A stretch of DNA of 15,698 nt from Prevotellaceae bacterium (GCA_031290375.1 JAITNR010000027.1:1-15698); one strand, 5' to 3'. Positions 1-7,499 are shown, counted from the stretch's first letter. Program-made: numbers and translations. The notes: generated by a model not told the origin, from the letters alone.

Positions 1-222
1 AGTTGTTTGAGCAGTATCAGTACTAAAAGTTTTATGTGTATAGTTGATGCCCTTATAGCCGGTTATACCGACCCTGATTATTTGGTAAGTTTAGTTTACG
101 GCAACACGAAGAACAAAGCAAGCGGCAAGCTGAAAGCCGCTCTGACGGGAAATGTAAAAGCGCATCACATCAAACAACTCTCCTGGCAAAAGAAGAATAC
201 GAGAAAGCAGCCAACTTTTTGA
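1..222 (+). pseudogene. IS110-family transposase fragment (truncated, cut by left edge)
   Basis: The frame is open from the left edge and ends in TGA at 220-222. The peptide contains ALIAGYTDPDYLVSLVYG followed by LKAALTGNVKAHHIK. This resembles the linker of IS110-family (DEDD) transposases, where 'ALIAGxxDPExLAxLAxG' is followed by 'LxxALxGxxxxHHRFLL' between the N-terminal catalytic domain and the C-terminal Tnp domain. In intact members well over 100 residues follow the HH motif; here the frame ends about 20 codons after it, so the copy is decayed or frameshifted. In another frame the same DNA reads LLAKEEYEKAANFLNIQL and then stops (about 180-236), which looks vaguely like a UVR motif; this could be chance or a fused tail. 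No inverted repeats or partner gene are visible. The family call comes from motif memory only. Confidence 0.5.
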
Positions 223-401
223 ATATTCAACTATAAATAAAAAAGAAAATAGCGTAAAGGTCGGGTATCTTTGTGGTGGCTCGGGTGCAAAGGTAGATAT
301 AATTGTTGGATTGTGCAAATTTATTTTTACACATAATTTTCACAATTCACATATTTGGAGCTGCAAATTCTGAGAATTGTGTTAATTCTGTAAAATGTAT
401 T

Positions 402-432
402 CTGGATTGCTTCGTTCCTCGCAATGAGGCGA
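402..432 (+). repeat. Dispersed repeat, 'CTGGATTGCTTCGTTCCTCGCAATGA' type, copy 1
   Basis: Intergenic copy of a short element with the core attgcttcgttcctcgcaat, in which ATTGC and GCAAT form a small inverted repeat. Related copies lie at 7581-7610, 7704-7740 and 9757-9788. All lie in gaps between genes. Nothing else is recognisable in 223-476. Confidence 0.75.
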
Positions 433-476
433 AGGGCAAGGCAATGTTATCATAATTATTCATTATTCATTAATTT

Positions 477-1502
477 TCAAATCACTATTCTTGCGAACGG
501 CGGCAGCGAAATATCGCAAAAATCATTATCAAGATACTTGAAATAGCCAGCCATTGCTACCATTGCCGCATTGTCTGTGGTAAAAGCGAGCTTCGGAATA
601 TACACGTTCCATCTGTTCTTTTCGCCCTGTTCTACCATCGCCTTTCGCAAACCTGAATTTGCTGAAACCCCACCCGCGATTGCCATTTCGCTGATTTTAA
701 AGTGTTTGGATGCCAATATTAATTTTTTCATTAAAATATCAATAATAGTTTTTTGCAACGAGGCACAAAGGGCTGCTTGGTTTTCTTTCACAAAATCGGG
801 TTTTTTCTTTTTCTCGTCTCTGAGAAAATAGAGAAAAGAGGTTTTTAAACCACTGAAAGAGTAATCAAAACCCGATATATTCGGTTTGGCAAACTTAAAT
901 GAATTTTCATCTCCTTCTTTGGATAATTTATCTATAAAGGGACCGCCCGGATAAGGCAAATTCATCACTTTGGCACACTTGTCAAACGCTTCGCCTGCCG
1001 CATCATCAATGGTTTGTCCCACTATTTTCATTTTGTTGTAATCTTCAACCAAAACGATCTGCGAATTGCCTCCCGACACCAAAAGACATAAAAACGGGAA
1101 CCTTGGCGGACTATACTCTACCGGATTATCCGCTATAAAATGCGATAAAACGTGCGCTTGCAAGTGATTGACATCAATCACCGAAACCCCAAGCGACAAG
1201 GCAAAACTCTTTGCAAACGAAGTGCCAACAAGCAACGAACCAAGCAACCCGGGTCCACGAGTAAAAGCAACCGCCAAAATATCGGTTTTGTCAATACCTG
1301 CTATCTTAATTGCTTCATTTACAACGGGGATAATATTCTGCTGATGTGCTCTCGAAGCCAATTCAGGCACAACCCCGCCGTATGCCTGATGCACCGACTG
1401 AGAGGCTATAACATTGGACAACAACAACCTGTCCGACAAAATCGCCGCCGAAGTGTCATCACACGAAGATTCGATTCCGAGAATTATCACAGGGGATTTC
1501 AT
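477..1502 (-). CDS. tsaD: tRNA N6-adenosine threonylcarbamoyltransferase TsaD (Kae1/Gcp family)
   Basis: Catalyses transfer of the threonylcarbamoyl group from threonylcarbamoyl-AMP to A37 of ANN-decoding tRNAs (t6A). In bacteria it works in the cytoplasm with TsaB and TsaE. The 341-residue product has the full family length. Visible motifs are: the N-terminal ASKHA loop GIESSCDDTSAAIL (9-22); the metal-binding HxxxH as NHLQAH, with H113 and H117; the nucleotide loop LVSGGNSQIV (141-150); DDAAGEAFDK (166-175); PYPGGPFIDKL (183-193); FSGLKTSF (216-223); AGGVSANSGLR (276-286); and a late TTDNAAM with D310, the remaining metal ligand. No key residue is missing. It lies 80 bp downstream of ddl on the same strand and may be co-transcribed with it, although a TAACTTTG element sits just before its start. 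Identity is near certain. Confidence 0.97.
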   Translation of the reverse strand: MKSPVIILGIESSCDDTSAAILSDRLLLSNVIASQSVHQAYGGVVPELASRAHQQNIIPVVNEAIKIAGIDKTDILAVAFTRGPGLLGSLLVGTSFAKSFALSLGVSVIDVNHLQAHVLSHFIADNPVEYSPPRFPFLCLLVSGGNSQIVLVEDYNKMKIVGQTIDDAAGEAFDKCAKVMNLPYPGGPFIDKLSKEGDENSFKFAKPNISGFDYSFSGLKTSFLYFLRDEKKKKPDFVKENQAALCASLQKTIIDILMKKLILASKHFKISEMAIAGGVSANSGLRKAMVEQGEKNRWNVYIPKLAFTTDNAAMVAMAGYFKYLDNDFCDISLPPFARIVI

Positions 1503-1506
1503 AGTG

Positions 1507-1514
1507 CAAAGTTA
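1507..1514 (-). promoter_or_regulatory. Possible -7 box (TAACTTTG) before tsaD
   Basis: Read on the minus strand, TAACTTTG matches the Bacteroidetes -7 consensus TAnnTTTG. It ends only four bases before the tsaD ATG, so transcription from it would give a nearly leaderless mRNA. I see no TTTG 19-21 bases upstream, so it may be chance or a weak internal promoter. Confidence 0.25.
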
Positions 1515-1582
1515 TATTTTTTTTTCGGATTAATACCCGGAATTACCATAAATGATTGAAAATAATAAGATTAAATAAAAAC

Positions 1583-2566
1583 TTAAAATCCCGTCATCTC
1601 ATTTTCAATAATTTCGGTCATCACATCCTTGATGTCCAAACCTGCTGCGCGTACCTGTTGCGGAATAAAACTTGTTGCCGTCATTCCGGGCGTGGTATTC
1701 ACTTCCAACAGGTTAATGAGGTCGCCTTCCGAAATAATATAATCCACGCGAATAAGCCCCTTGCAGCGAAGATATCCGTAGATTTCAGCTGTCTGTTGCT
1801 GAATCTTTTTCGTCAAATCGTCCGAAATTCTGGCAGGTGTAATTTCCTCAACCTGTCCATTGTATTTGGCATCATAATCGAAAAATTCGTTTTTGGAAAC
1901 TACCTCGCTTACGGGCAATATTACTGTCTTTTCTCCGGTACGATACATTCCGCATGTAACTTCCGTGCCTTGCACAAATTTTTCGATCATCACCTCGTCT
2001 CCTTCTGCAAATGCCTTACTGATGGCGGGTTGCACTTGATCAATGGTTTTTACTTTGGTAACACCAAAACTGCTTCCGCCAACACTCGGCTTGATAAAGC
2101 ACGGAAAGCCTATTTTTTCTGCAATTATGTCATTTGCAACTGTTTGTCCTTTAGTCAAAATCAACGAGTTCGCAACTCTAACGCCGAATGCTTTCAAAAA
2201 CTGATTGCAACTGAATTTGCAAAACGTAAGTGCCGCAGCCAGTACTCCACAACAGGAGTACGGAATTTTAAGCAGGTCGAAATAACCCTGCAAAACGCCG
2301 TTTTCGCCGGGCGTGCCGTGAATGGTGATATAGGCGAAATCAAAAGTGATTTTTTGTCCGTTTTTCGTAAAACCAAAGTCGTTTTTATCAATAGGAAGTT
2401 TCTCTTTTTCAGACAATTCTACATTCCAATTCTTACCAACAATTGTTACTACGTAGAGGCTATATTTTTCCTTGTCGATAAACGAGTACAAGCCCTCTGC
2501 ACTTTTGAGCGACACCTCCATTTCGGACGAGTCGCCACCTGCTACTATTGCTATGTTTTTTTTCAT
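1583..2566 (-). CDS. ddl: D-alanine--D-alanine ligase (ATP-grasp)
   Basis: Joins two D-alanines with ATP to make the D-Ala-D-Ala end of the peptidoglycan precursor; cytoplasmic. The product is 327 residues, normal for Ddl. ATP-grasp features are in order: the N-terminal IAIVAGGDSSEMEVSL with E15, equivalent to the glutamate that binds the first D-Ala; HGTPGENG (83-90); the glycine-rich ATP loop KPSVGGSSFGV (159-169); the omega-loop segment FFDYDAKY (228-235); RVDY (273-276); and the metal- and phosphate-binding EVNTTPGMT (288-296). The ATG is followed directly by the first beta strand, so the start is secure. The gene diverges from rpmB across about 200 bp and is followed 80 bp later by tsaD. 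Which C-terminal amino acid is preferred (Ala or another) was not worked out; the ordinary D-Ala-D-Ala enzyme is assumed. Confidence 0.95.
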   Translation of the reverse strand: MKKNIAIVAGGDSSEMEVSLKSAEGLYSFIDKEKYSLYVVTIVGKNWNVELSEKEKLPIDKNDFGFTKNGQKITFDFAYITIHGTPGENGVLQGYFDLLKIPYSCCGVLAAALTFCKFSCNQFLKAFGVRVANSLILTKGQTVANDIIAEKIGFPCFIKPSVGGSSFGVTKVKTIDQVQPAISKAFAEGDEVMIEKFVQGTEVTCGMYRTGEKTVILPVSEVVSKNEFFDYDAKYNGQVEEITPARISDDLTKKIQQQTAEIYGYLRCKGLIRVDYIISEGDLINLLEVNTTPGMTATSFIPQQVRAAGLDIKDVMTEIIENEMTGF

Positions 2567-2607
2567 AAAAATTAAATATCTAACTCTTTAAAAAAAAATT
2601 TAAGCGG

Positions 2608-2615
2608 CAAATTTA
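2608..2615 (-). promoter_or_regulatory. Possible ddl -7 promoter element (TAAATTTG)
   Basis: On the minus strand TAAATTTG fits TAnnTTTG and lies 41 bases before the ddl ATG, a normal leader distance. The -33 TTTG is not clear; the closest is ATTG at 2633-2636 with a 17-base spacer. It would make the ddl/rpmB gap a divergent promoter region. Confidence 0.4.
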
Positions 2616-2686
2616 CTCATTATTTTCCATATCAATGTAGATTCAATATCCGAATGCAACTTTTTTTTGCAAATCTGAGAAAAAAG

Positions 2687-2718
2687 TTTGCACGGTAAAA
2701 AAAATTGTTGTACCTTTG
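2687..2718 (+). promoter_or_regulatory. Bacteroidetes-type promoter of the rpmB operon
   Basis: TTTG at 2687-2690, a 20-base spacer, then TACCTTTG at 2711-2718. This is an exact fit to the Bacteroidetes housekeeping consensus TTTG-N19/21-TAnnTTTG. Transcription should start a few bases after 2718, giving a leader of about 40 bases before the rpmB ATG. Confidence 0.85.
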
Positions 2719-2764
2719 CACTCCGTATTTTGAAAGAATAAAAAATATAAAAAAGATATATAAA

Positions 2765-3025
2765 ATGTCGAAAGTTTGTCAGATTACAGGAAAAACAGCG
2801 ATGATAGGCAACAATGTTTCGCACTCAAACAGGCGTACAAAACGCACTTTTGATGTAAATTTGTTTGAAAAAAAGTTCTATTATGTAGAGGAAGATTGCT
2901 GGATTAGCCTCAAAATTTCTGCTGCGGGTCTACGCACCATCAACAAAAATGGTTTGGATGCAGCACTAAAAACCGCCGTTGCAAAGGGACATTGCAATTG
3001 GAATGATATTAAATTTGTAATGTAA
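2765..3025 (+). CDS. rpmB: 50S ribosomal protein L28
   Basis: Structural protein of the large ribosomal subunit. The product is 86 residues and begins MSKVCQITGKTAMIGNNVSH, followed by SNRRTKRTFDVNL and the conserved DCWISLKISAAGLRTI; the length and the whole sequence fit Bacteroidetes L28. The frame is open further upstream, but the ATG at 2765 is chosen because the family begins with this exact motif and the promoter's -7 box lies at 2711-2718, inside the longer frame. It is the first gene of an operon with rpmG (21-bp gap) and the DUF4295 gene. The zinc-type CxxC pairs of some L28 proteins are absent; only the single Cys of KVCQITGK and two others are present, as in the zinc-free form. Confidence 0.97.
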   Translation: MSKVCQITGKTAMIGNNVSHSNRRTKRTFDVNLFEKKFYYVEEDCWISLKISAAGLRTINKNGLDAALKTAVAKGHCNWNDIKFVM

Positions 3026-3033
3026 AAAAAAAC

Positions 3034-3040
3034 AGGAGGA
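3034..3040 (+). promoter_or_regulatory. Strong Shine-Dalgarno before rpmG (AGGAGGA)
   Basis: AGGAGGA ends six bases before the rpmG ATG. It is notable because the other genes in this window show no such motif, as is usual in Bacteroidetes, where leaders are AT-rich and SD use is weak. It fixes the rpmG start. Confidence 0.75.
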
Positions 3041-3046
3041 AAAGCA

Positions 3047-3235
3047 ATGGCAAAAAAAAGTAAAGACGCAAGAGTTCAGGTAATTTTGGAATGCACCGAA
3101 CACAAAACGAGCGGGTTACCGGGTACATCTCGCTATATTACAACTAAAAACCGCAAGAACACGACAGCGCGTTTGGAGTTGAAAAAATATAACCCGATTC
3201 TTAAAAAAGTAACTGTTCATAGAGAAATTAAATAA
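3047..3235 (+). CDS. rpmG: 50S ribosomal protein L33
   Basis: Large-subunit ribosomal protein near the E site. The 62-residue product carries the L33 features VQVILECTEHKTSG, SRYITTKNRKNT and RLELKKYNPILKKVTVHRE. The zinc-binding CxxC pairs are missing (one Cys only, C16), so this is the zinc-independent type. The spacing is that of an operon: 21 bp after rpmB and 9 bp before the DUF4295 gene. A strong AGGAGGA sits just ahead of the ATG. The Bacteroidetes form is longer than the roughly 50-55 residue L33 of proteobacteria, which this product matches. Confidence 0.97.
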   Translation: MAKKSKDARVQVILECTEHKTSGLPGTSRYITTKNRKNTTARLELKKYNPILKKVTVHREIK

Positions 3236-3244
3236 GTTTATATT

Positions 3245-3397
3245 ATGGCAAAAAAAGCGGTTGCATCGTTGCAGAAAGGTGAAGGGAAGGCTCACGCCAA
3301 GGTGATTAAAATGATTAAGTCTCCAAAAACGGGTGCTTATGTTTTCCATGAGGAGATAATTTCAAACGACAGAGTAAAAGACTATTTTTTAAAGTAA
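3245..3397 (+). CDS. DUF4295 family small basic protein
   Basis: A 50-residue open frame from ATG 3245 to TAA 3395. It begins MAKKAVASLQKGEGKAHAKV and continues IKMIKSPKTGAYVFHEEI, ending NDRVKDYFLK. From memory of the family this matches DUF4295, a Bacteroidetes-only protein of about 50 residues that is regularly found directly after rpmG and is rich in lysine. The 9-bp gap to rpmG and the terminator shortly after it make it the third gene of the ribosomal operon. Its function is not established. Position, size and charge suggest a ribosome-associated or RNA-binding role, but that is inference. Confidence 0.9.
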   Translation: MAKKAVASLQKGEGKAHAKVIKMIKSPKTGAYVFHEEIISNDRVKDYFLK

Positions 3398-3415
3398 TTT
3401 TTTTCTCATATCACT

Positions 3416-3449
3416 AAATCCTCAACACTTTTTCTGTTTGGGGATTTTT
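3416..3449 (+). terminator. Rho-independent terminator of the rpmB-rpmG-DUF4295 operon
   Basis: aaatcctcaa pairs with ttggggattt (10 bp, one T-G wobble) around a 12-base loop, and the stem runs into a T tract. It starts 18 bases after the DUF4295 stop. Confidence 0.7.
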
Positions 3450-3471
3450 GTATTTTGGCTGAATGTTGTGC

Positions 3472-3527
3472 AATACTAAGGTGATGTTAAAAATGGACTG
3501 TACTAAAATTATGACAAAATGAGATTA
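3472..3527 (+). repeat. 56-bp dispersed repeat, copy 1
   Basis: Aligns without gaps to 7444-7499: 46 of 56 bases are identical by eye, including gttaaaaatggact and aaaatgagatta. Nine of the ten differences are transitions. It lies between the terminator and the purE stop, and is not part of a gene. Confidence 0.7.
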
Positions 3528-3579
3528 GGTTAAATATACGATATTCATTTCCTTTTTTTATCACTAAAACTGTTACTGT

Positions 3580-4083
3580 CTAAACTCTAAACTTATACTC
3601 CACTTTTTTCAATTCTTCGTTAGCCTTGACAATCTTGTCTTTAAGGTTGGACTTGTAAGTTCTCAGCTTTTCTTTTAAATTATTGTCTTTGAGGGATAAA
3701 ACTTGCACAGCAAGCAGTCCCGCATTCATACCTGCATCTATACCAACGGAGGCAACGGGTATTCCGGGAGGCATCTGTACTATTGACAGCAACGCATCTA
3801 CCCCTTGCAAAGAAGAACTGACAGGCACTCCAATAACAGGCACAATCGTATTTGCGGCAATCACCCCCGGCAAATGTGCTGCCATTCCTGCCGCTGCAAT
3901 AATCACCTCCAAACCCTGACTTTCAGCTGCCTTTGAAAAATTTTCTACTTCCGCAGGCGTACGGTGTGCCGACAATGCCAACAACTGAAACGGCACTTCA
4001 AAATCGTTAAGCACTCTCGCCGCTTTTTCCATTACAGGCAAGTCGCTGGTGCTGCCCATAATAATACTCACTTTTGGACTCAT
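3580..4083 (-). CDS. purE: N5-carboxyaminoimidazole ribonucleotide mutase (class I PurE)
   Basis: Converts N5-CAIR to CAIR in de novo purine synthesis; class I enzymes usually form octamers and act with PurK. The 167-residue product has VSIIMGSTSDLPVM at the N terminus (phosphate-binding loop), SAHRTP (38-43) with the catalytic histidine H40, AGMAAHLPGVIA (65-76) and the long signature SIVQMPPGIPVASVGID with DAGMNAGLLA (100-125). All are intact. Length is normal and the ATG precedes the first strand directly. No purK or other purine gene is visible nearby; the gene stands alone between the ribosomal operon, on which it converges, and the DUF349 gene, from which it diverges. Class I assignment rests on the SAHRTP and MPPGIPV motifs. 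Confidence 0.96.
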   Translation of the reverse strand: MSPKVSIIMGSTSDLPVMEKAARVLNDFEVPFQLLALSAHRTPAEVENFSKAAESQGLEVIIAAAGMAAHLPGVIAANTIVPVIGVPVSSSLQGVDALLSIVQMPPGIPVASVGIDAGMNAGLLAVQVLSLKDNNLKEKLRTYKSNLKDKIVKANEELKKVEYKFRV

Positions 4084-4181
4084 ATAATTTGTTTGTTATT
4101 TATGATTTAGAATAATTGTAAAGTTGCTGGTAACTTCTGAATTATCTTGTAAAAAATAAACTTTTTAACTAAAAAAACATT

Positions 4182-4212
4182 TTTGCAAAGTTACATTTTT
4201 TTTATACCTTTG
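4182..4212 (+). promoter_or_regulatory. Bacteroidetes-type promoter of the DUF349 gene
   Basis: TTTG at 4182-4185, a 19-base spacer, TACCTTTG at 4205-4212: an exact consensus match, 33 bases before the ATG. The same stretch read on the minus strand carries TAACTTTG (4186-4193), a possible -7 box toward purE, but without a matching -33 element. Confidence 0.85.
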
Positions 4213-4245
4213 TAGCCTTAAATTTGACAATTAGCATTTTTTATT

Positions 4246-6342
4246 ATGAACTCTTTTGAAAACAAGGAAAAATCCTTACCCAAGTCTGCCAAAAATACGG
4301 CGGAAGAAGTTATAAACAACTCAGGCACAGCATCGAAAACAATCGTTACTACTGCCGTGGAAACTGTAGAAAAACCACAGTCGGTTTCTGCCATTAATAA
4401 TGATAAAATTAAGAGAAAAGTGAAAAAGTCTGATACTGTTATCCCGCCTGAAGAAGAGGGTAAAAAAGTGAGAAAGAGTAGAAAAGTGGAAAAGGTAGAA
4501 GTGGAAAAAGCAGAAAAAAAAGTGCGAAAAGTAAAAAAATCTGATGTTGTTGTTCAACTTGAAGAAGAGAAAAAAGGAAAAAACACAGAAAAAGTAGAAG
4601 AAAAAAAGGTGAAAGAAAAAGAGAAAAAAATAGAAAAGGTAGAAGAAGAACAACCCAAAGAGGAAGAAAAGATTCAGAATAAAGATAGAAAAAATTACCC
4701 GCCGCGTTCTCGTGAAGAGTTGGTCGAAGATTTGAGGGAACTCCTGTTAGAACCGGCTGTGGAAAACATTCGCACTGCCGTTGATACAATAAAGCAGGCT
4801 TTTTACAAACACAGCAAACAGGACAATCCAACATCGGAAACAGAAGAAACCGACAATGTTATTGAAAAAGTTTTGGACAACGTTGAAGTGGAATTTAAAC
4901 AATTGCTCGCAAAATACAAGGATCTAAAGGCTGCAACCAATGCCAAAATTGAAGAACAGAGAGAGAAAAATCTTCAACTGAAACAGCAAGTTTTGTTAAA
5001 ATTGGAGGCACTTACATCTTCTACCGAAGATTTGTCTGCCACAATTCCCGCTTTCAGAAAACTGCAGCACGAGTGGAAAAAAATTGAGCAAGTGCCTCAA
5101 AATATGGTAACTGAGATTTGGAAACAATACAATCGTTATCAGGAAAAATTTTATGATCTGATAAAAATCAACAATGACCTCAGGGAGTACGATTTTAGAA
5201 AAAATCTTGAACTCAAAACTGTACTTTGCTTGGCAGTTGAGAAATTGGAACGGGAAAATGATGCAGTTTTTGCCGTTCAAACTCTGCAAAAACTGCACGA
5301 GGAATGGCGTGAAATAGGTCCCGTATCACGTGAAGACAGAGAAGATATTTGGAACAGATTTAAAGAAGGTTCTTCCAAAATCAATAAAAAACATCAAGCT
5401 TATTTCGATGAACTGAAAAAACTGGAAGAGCATAATCTAAAACTTAAAATAGAGTTGTGCGAAAAAATAGAGCAAATTGATTTTGCCAAACTTAAAACGC
5501 TCAAACAATGGAACGGGACAATGGCTGAAATCTTTGCAATACAAAATCAATGGAAAGAAACAGGTTCTGCTTCCAAAAAGGCTAATCCTAAGGTTTTCAG
5601 GCGTTTCAGAACTGCCTGCGATAACTTTTTCAAAGAAAAGGGTAATTTTTACAAAACATTGAAAGAAGATATGAGCCAAAACCTTACAAAGCGTAAGGAA
5701 TTATTGGCAAAGGCTGAAGAGTTGAAAGGCAGCACAGACTGGAAAGAAACGGGACACAAATTGATCAGTTTACAGAAAGAATGGAAAAACATCGGAATTA
5801 CAACACGCAAACAAACCGACGACTTGTGGGATAAATTCACTGCTGCCTGCAACCACTTTTTTGAGCAGAGAAAGCAAAATTCTTCCAACAAAAAAGATGA
5901 CGAACTGGAAAACTTGAAACTGAAAAATGAGTTTATCAGCGAAAAAATAGAGAAATTTACCTCCACAGGCAATACCTTCAAAGATGTTACAGCATTAAAG
6001 AAACTAATAGAGGAGTACAACCAAATCGGGTTTGTGCCAAAAAAAGACAAAAATGCTTTGCAAGAGCGTTTTCGCGTAGCAGTAGATGGCAAATTTAACG
6101 AAATTCACCAATTTAAAGAAATTCGGAGAAAAAACGAGCCTGACAATGCCCAAAGAGAGAATACCAAAAGTACAGAAATCCATGATAGAGTAAACGTGAG
6201 GACTCTCAGAAGGGAGTTGGCTATTTACGAAAACAACATCGGTTTTCTAAACACTTCGTCCCCCAAAGGCAGTGCCTTACTTGACGAAATAAACAAAAAA
6301 GTAGACGACCTGAAACAGAAAATTGCAAAAATGGGAAAGTAA
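4246..6342 (+). CDS. DUF349 repeat protein with Lys/Glu-rich N-terminal tail
   Basis: The 698-residue product has no signal peptide or membrane segment. Residues about 50-150 are a low-complexity, highly charged Lys/Glu/Val tail in which RKVKKSD recurs 37 residues apart (57-63 and 94-100), a sign of internal duplication. From about 245 on there are five helical DUF349 units, each with a core such as LQHEWKKIEQVP, LHEEWREIGPVS, IQNQWKETGSAS, LQKEWKNIGITT and LIEEYNQIGFVP. Their key aromatic residues are W277, W354, W436, W513 and Y591, spaced about 77-82 residues. The C terminus (650-698) is a predicted helical hairpin with IYENNIGFLNTSSP. DUF349 proteins of this layout are common in Bacteroidetes and their function is unknown; the family is distantly present in other bacteria. 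The gene has its own strong promoter and appears monocistronic. A coiled-coil or nucleic-acid-binding role is conjecture. Confidence 0.9.
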   Translation: MNSFENKEKSLPKSAKNTAEEVINNSGTASKTIVTTAVETVEKPQSVSAINNDKIKRKVKKSDTVIPPEEEGKKVRKSRKVEKVEVEKAEKKVRKVKKSDVVVQLEEEKKGKNTEKVEEKKVKEKEKKIEKVEEEQPKEEEKIQNKDRKNYPPRSREELVEDLRELLLEPAVENIRTAVDTIKQAFYKHSKQDNPTSETEETDNVIEKVLDNVEVEFKQLLAKYKDLKAATNAKIEEQREKNLQLKQQVLLKLEALTSSTEDLSATIPAFRKLQHEWKKIEQVPQNMVTEIWKQYNRYQEKFYDLIKINNDLREYDFRKNLELKTVLCLAVEKLERENDAVFAVQTLQKLHEEWREIGPVSREDREDIWNRFKEGSSKINKKHQAYFDELKKLEEHNLKLKIELCEKIEQIDFAKLKTLKQWNGTMAEIFAIQNQWKETGSASKKANPKVFRRFRTACDNFFKEKGNFYKTLKEDMSQNLTKRKELLAKAEELKGSTDWKETGHKLISLQKEWKNIGITTRKQTDDLWDKFTAACNHFFEQRKQNSSNKKDDELENLKLKNEFISEKIEKFTSTGNTFKDVTALKKLIEEYNQIGFVPKKDKNALQERFRVAVDGKFNEIHQFKEIRRKNEPDNAQRENTKSTEIHDRVNVRTLRRELAIYENNIGFLNTSSPKGSALLDEINKKVDDLKQKIAKMGK

Positions 6343-6411
6343 TATACAATTGAAAATTGAGGATGCAAAATACAAATCAAAGTCTTGGCTCTAAAATTTA
6401 ATAAAAAAAAT

Positions 6412-7437
6412 ATGAAAGCATTAGTGAAAAAACAGCCTGTTAAAGGGCTTTGGATGGAAGATATGCCGATACCCAAAGTTGGTGGCAATGACGTACTAAT
6501 TAAAATCAAAAAAACAGCCATTTGTGGCACCGATTTGCACATTTACGAGTGGGACGACTGGTCTCAAAAAACCATTAAAACCCCAATGATAATCGGACAT
6601 GAATATGCAGGCGAAGTTGTAGAGGTCGGCTCAAACGTACACAACGTTAAAGTCGGTCAAAGGGTTACGGGCGAAGGGCATATTGCCTGTGGGCATTGCA
6701 GAAATTGCCGCAGAGGAATGATGCACGTATGCGAAAATATCATCGGCGTTGGCGTCAATCGTGATGGGGCTTTTGCCGAATATCTATGTATTCCCGAAAG
6801 CAATGTGATTAAACTTGACGGCAGGATTTCAGATGAGATTGCTTCTATTATGGACCCGTTCGGAAACGCTACTCACACAGCACTTTCGTACCCGCTCTTA
6901 GGTGAAGACGTACTGATAACGGGTGCAGGATTAATCGGCTCAATAGCAACAGCAATTGCACGTTTTGCAGGGGCTCGCTACGTGGTTGTAACAGATTTGA
7001 GCGATTATCGCCTCAACATCGCAAAAAAAATGGGTGCTACTATCACAATCAATCCTACAAGAAAGGAAACTGTTGCCGATGCAATGAAACAGTTGGATAT
7101 GAAGGGCTTCGATGTGGGTCTGGAGATGTCGGGCTCGGCGGTGGCATTCAGGGAGATGCTCGACTATATGTACAACGGCTCAAACATTGCATTGCTGGGT
7201 ATTCTACCGGACGGCACAGGAGTTGATTGGAGTAAAATCATCTTTAAAGCACTGACCCTAAAAGGCATATACGGACGTAAAATGTGGGAAACATGGTATC
7301 AGATGCAACAGATGTTGATTGCAGGTATCAACATAACGCCGATTATAACACACCGTTTCAATATTGACGACTTCCAAAAAGGCTTCGATGTAATGGAAAG
7401 CGGTCAATGCGGAAAAGTTGTGTTAGACTGGGAATGA
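6412..7437 (+). CDS. tdh: L-threonine 3-dehydrogenase (zinc, NAD+)
   Basis: Oxidises L-threonine to 2-amino-3-ketobutyrate with NAD+; Kbl normally splits the product to glycine and acetyl-CoA. The 341 residues equal the E. coli enzyme. Medium-chain zinc dehydrogenase features are: catalytic zinc ligands C38 (ICGTDLHIYEWD) and H63-E64 (GHEYAGEVVEVG); a structural zinc lobe with C93, C96, C99 and C107; the Rossmann loop GAGLIG (171-176) followed by VVTDLSDYR, with the acidic residue D195 that selects NAD+; and the Tdh-specific GIYGRKMWETWYQM. The frame is open 27 bases upstream from a TTG, but the ATG at 6412 is preferred because MKALVKK is the family start. No kbl is visible here. No promoter was recognised in the 69-bp gap after the DUF349 gene, so read-through from it is possible. 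Confidence 0.95.
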   Translation: MKALVKKQPVKGLWMEDMPIPKVGGNDVLIKIKKTAICGTDLHIYEWDDWSQKTIKTPMIIGHEYAGEVVEVGSNVHNVKVGQRVTGEGHIACGHCRNCRRGMMHVCENIIGVGVNRDGAFAEYLCIPESNVIKLDGRISDEIASIMDPFGNATHTALSYPLLGEDVLITGAGLIGSIATAIARFAGARYVVVTDLSDYRLNIAKKMGATITINPTRKETVADAMKQLDMKGFDVGLEMSGSAVAFREMLDYMYNGSNIALLGILPDGTGVDWSKIIFKALTLKGIYGRKMWETWYQMQQMLIAGINITPIITHRFNIDDFQKGFDVMESGQCGKVVLDWE

Positions 7438-7443
7438 TTGAAT

Positions 7444-7499
7444 AATACCAAAGTAGTGTTAAAAATGGACTATATAAAAGTCATGATAAAATGAGATTA
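7444..7499 (+). repeat. 56-bp dispersed repeat, copy 2
   Basis: Gap-free partner of 3472-3527, starting 6 bases after the tdh stop. Its last bases (gagatta) are also the start of the left arm of the inverted repeat 7493-7520, so the two repeat families overlap or are part of one larger element. Confidence 0.7.

Noticed and set aside
1556..2575. 339-codon open frame on the plus strand
   Set aside because: Exactly antisense to ddl; its Phe/Cys/Asn-rich translation matches nothing, while the minus strand has all Ddl motifs.
2705..2764. Longer start for rpmB
   Set aside because: It would begin upstream of the promoter's -7 box; MSKVCQITGK at 2765 is the family start.
4321..4834. Two Phe/Leu-rich minus-strand frames that look like membrane proteins
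   Set aside because: They are the antisense of the Lys/Glu codons (AAA, GAA become TTT, TTC) of the DUF349 tail.
6385..6411. TTG start for tdh nine codons upstream
   Set aside because: The family starts at MKAL and the resulting 341-residue length equals the E. coli enzyme; the extra residues are not conserved in type.
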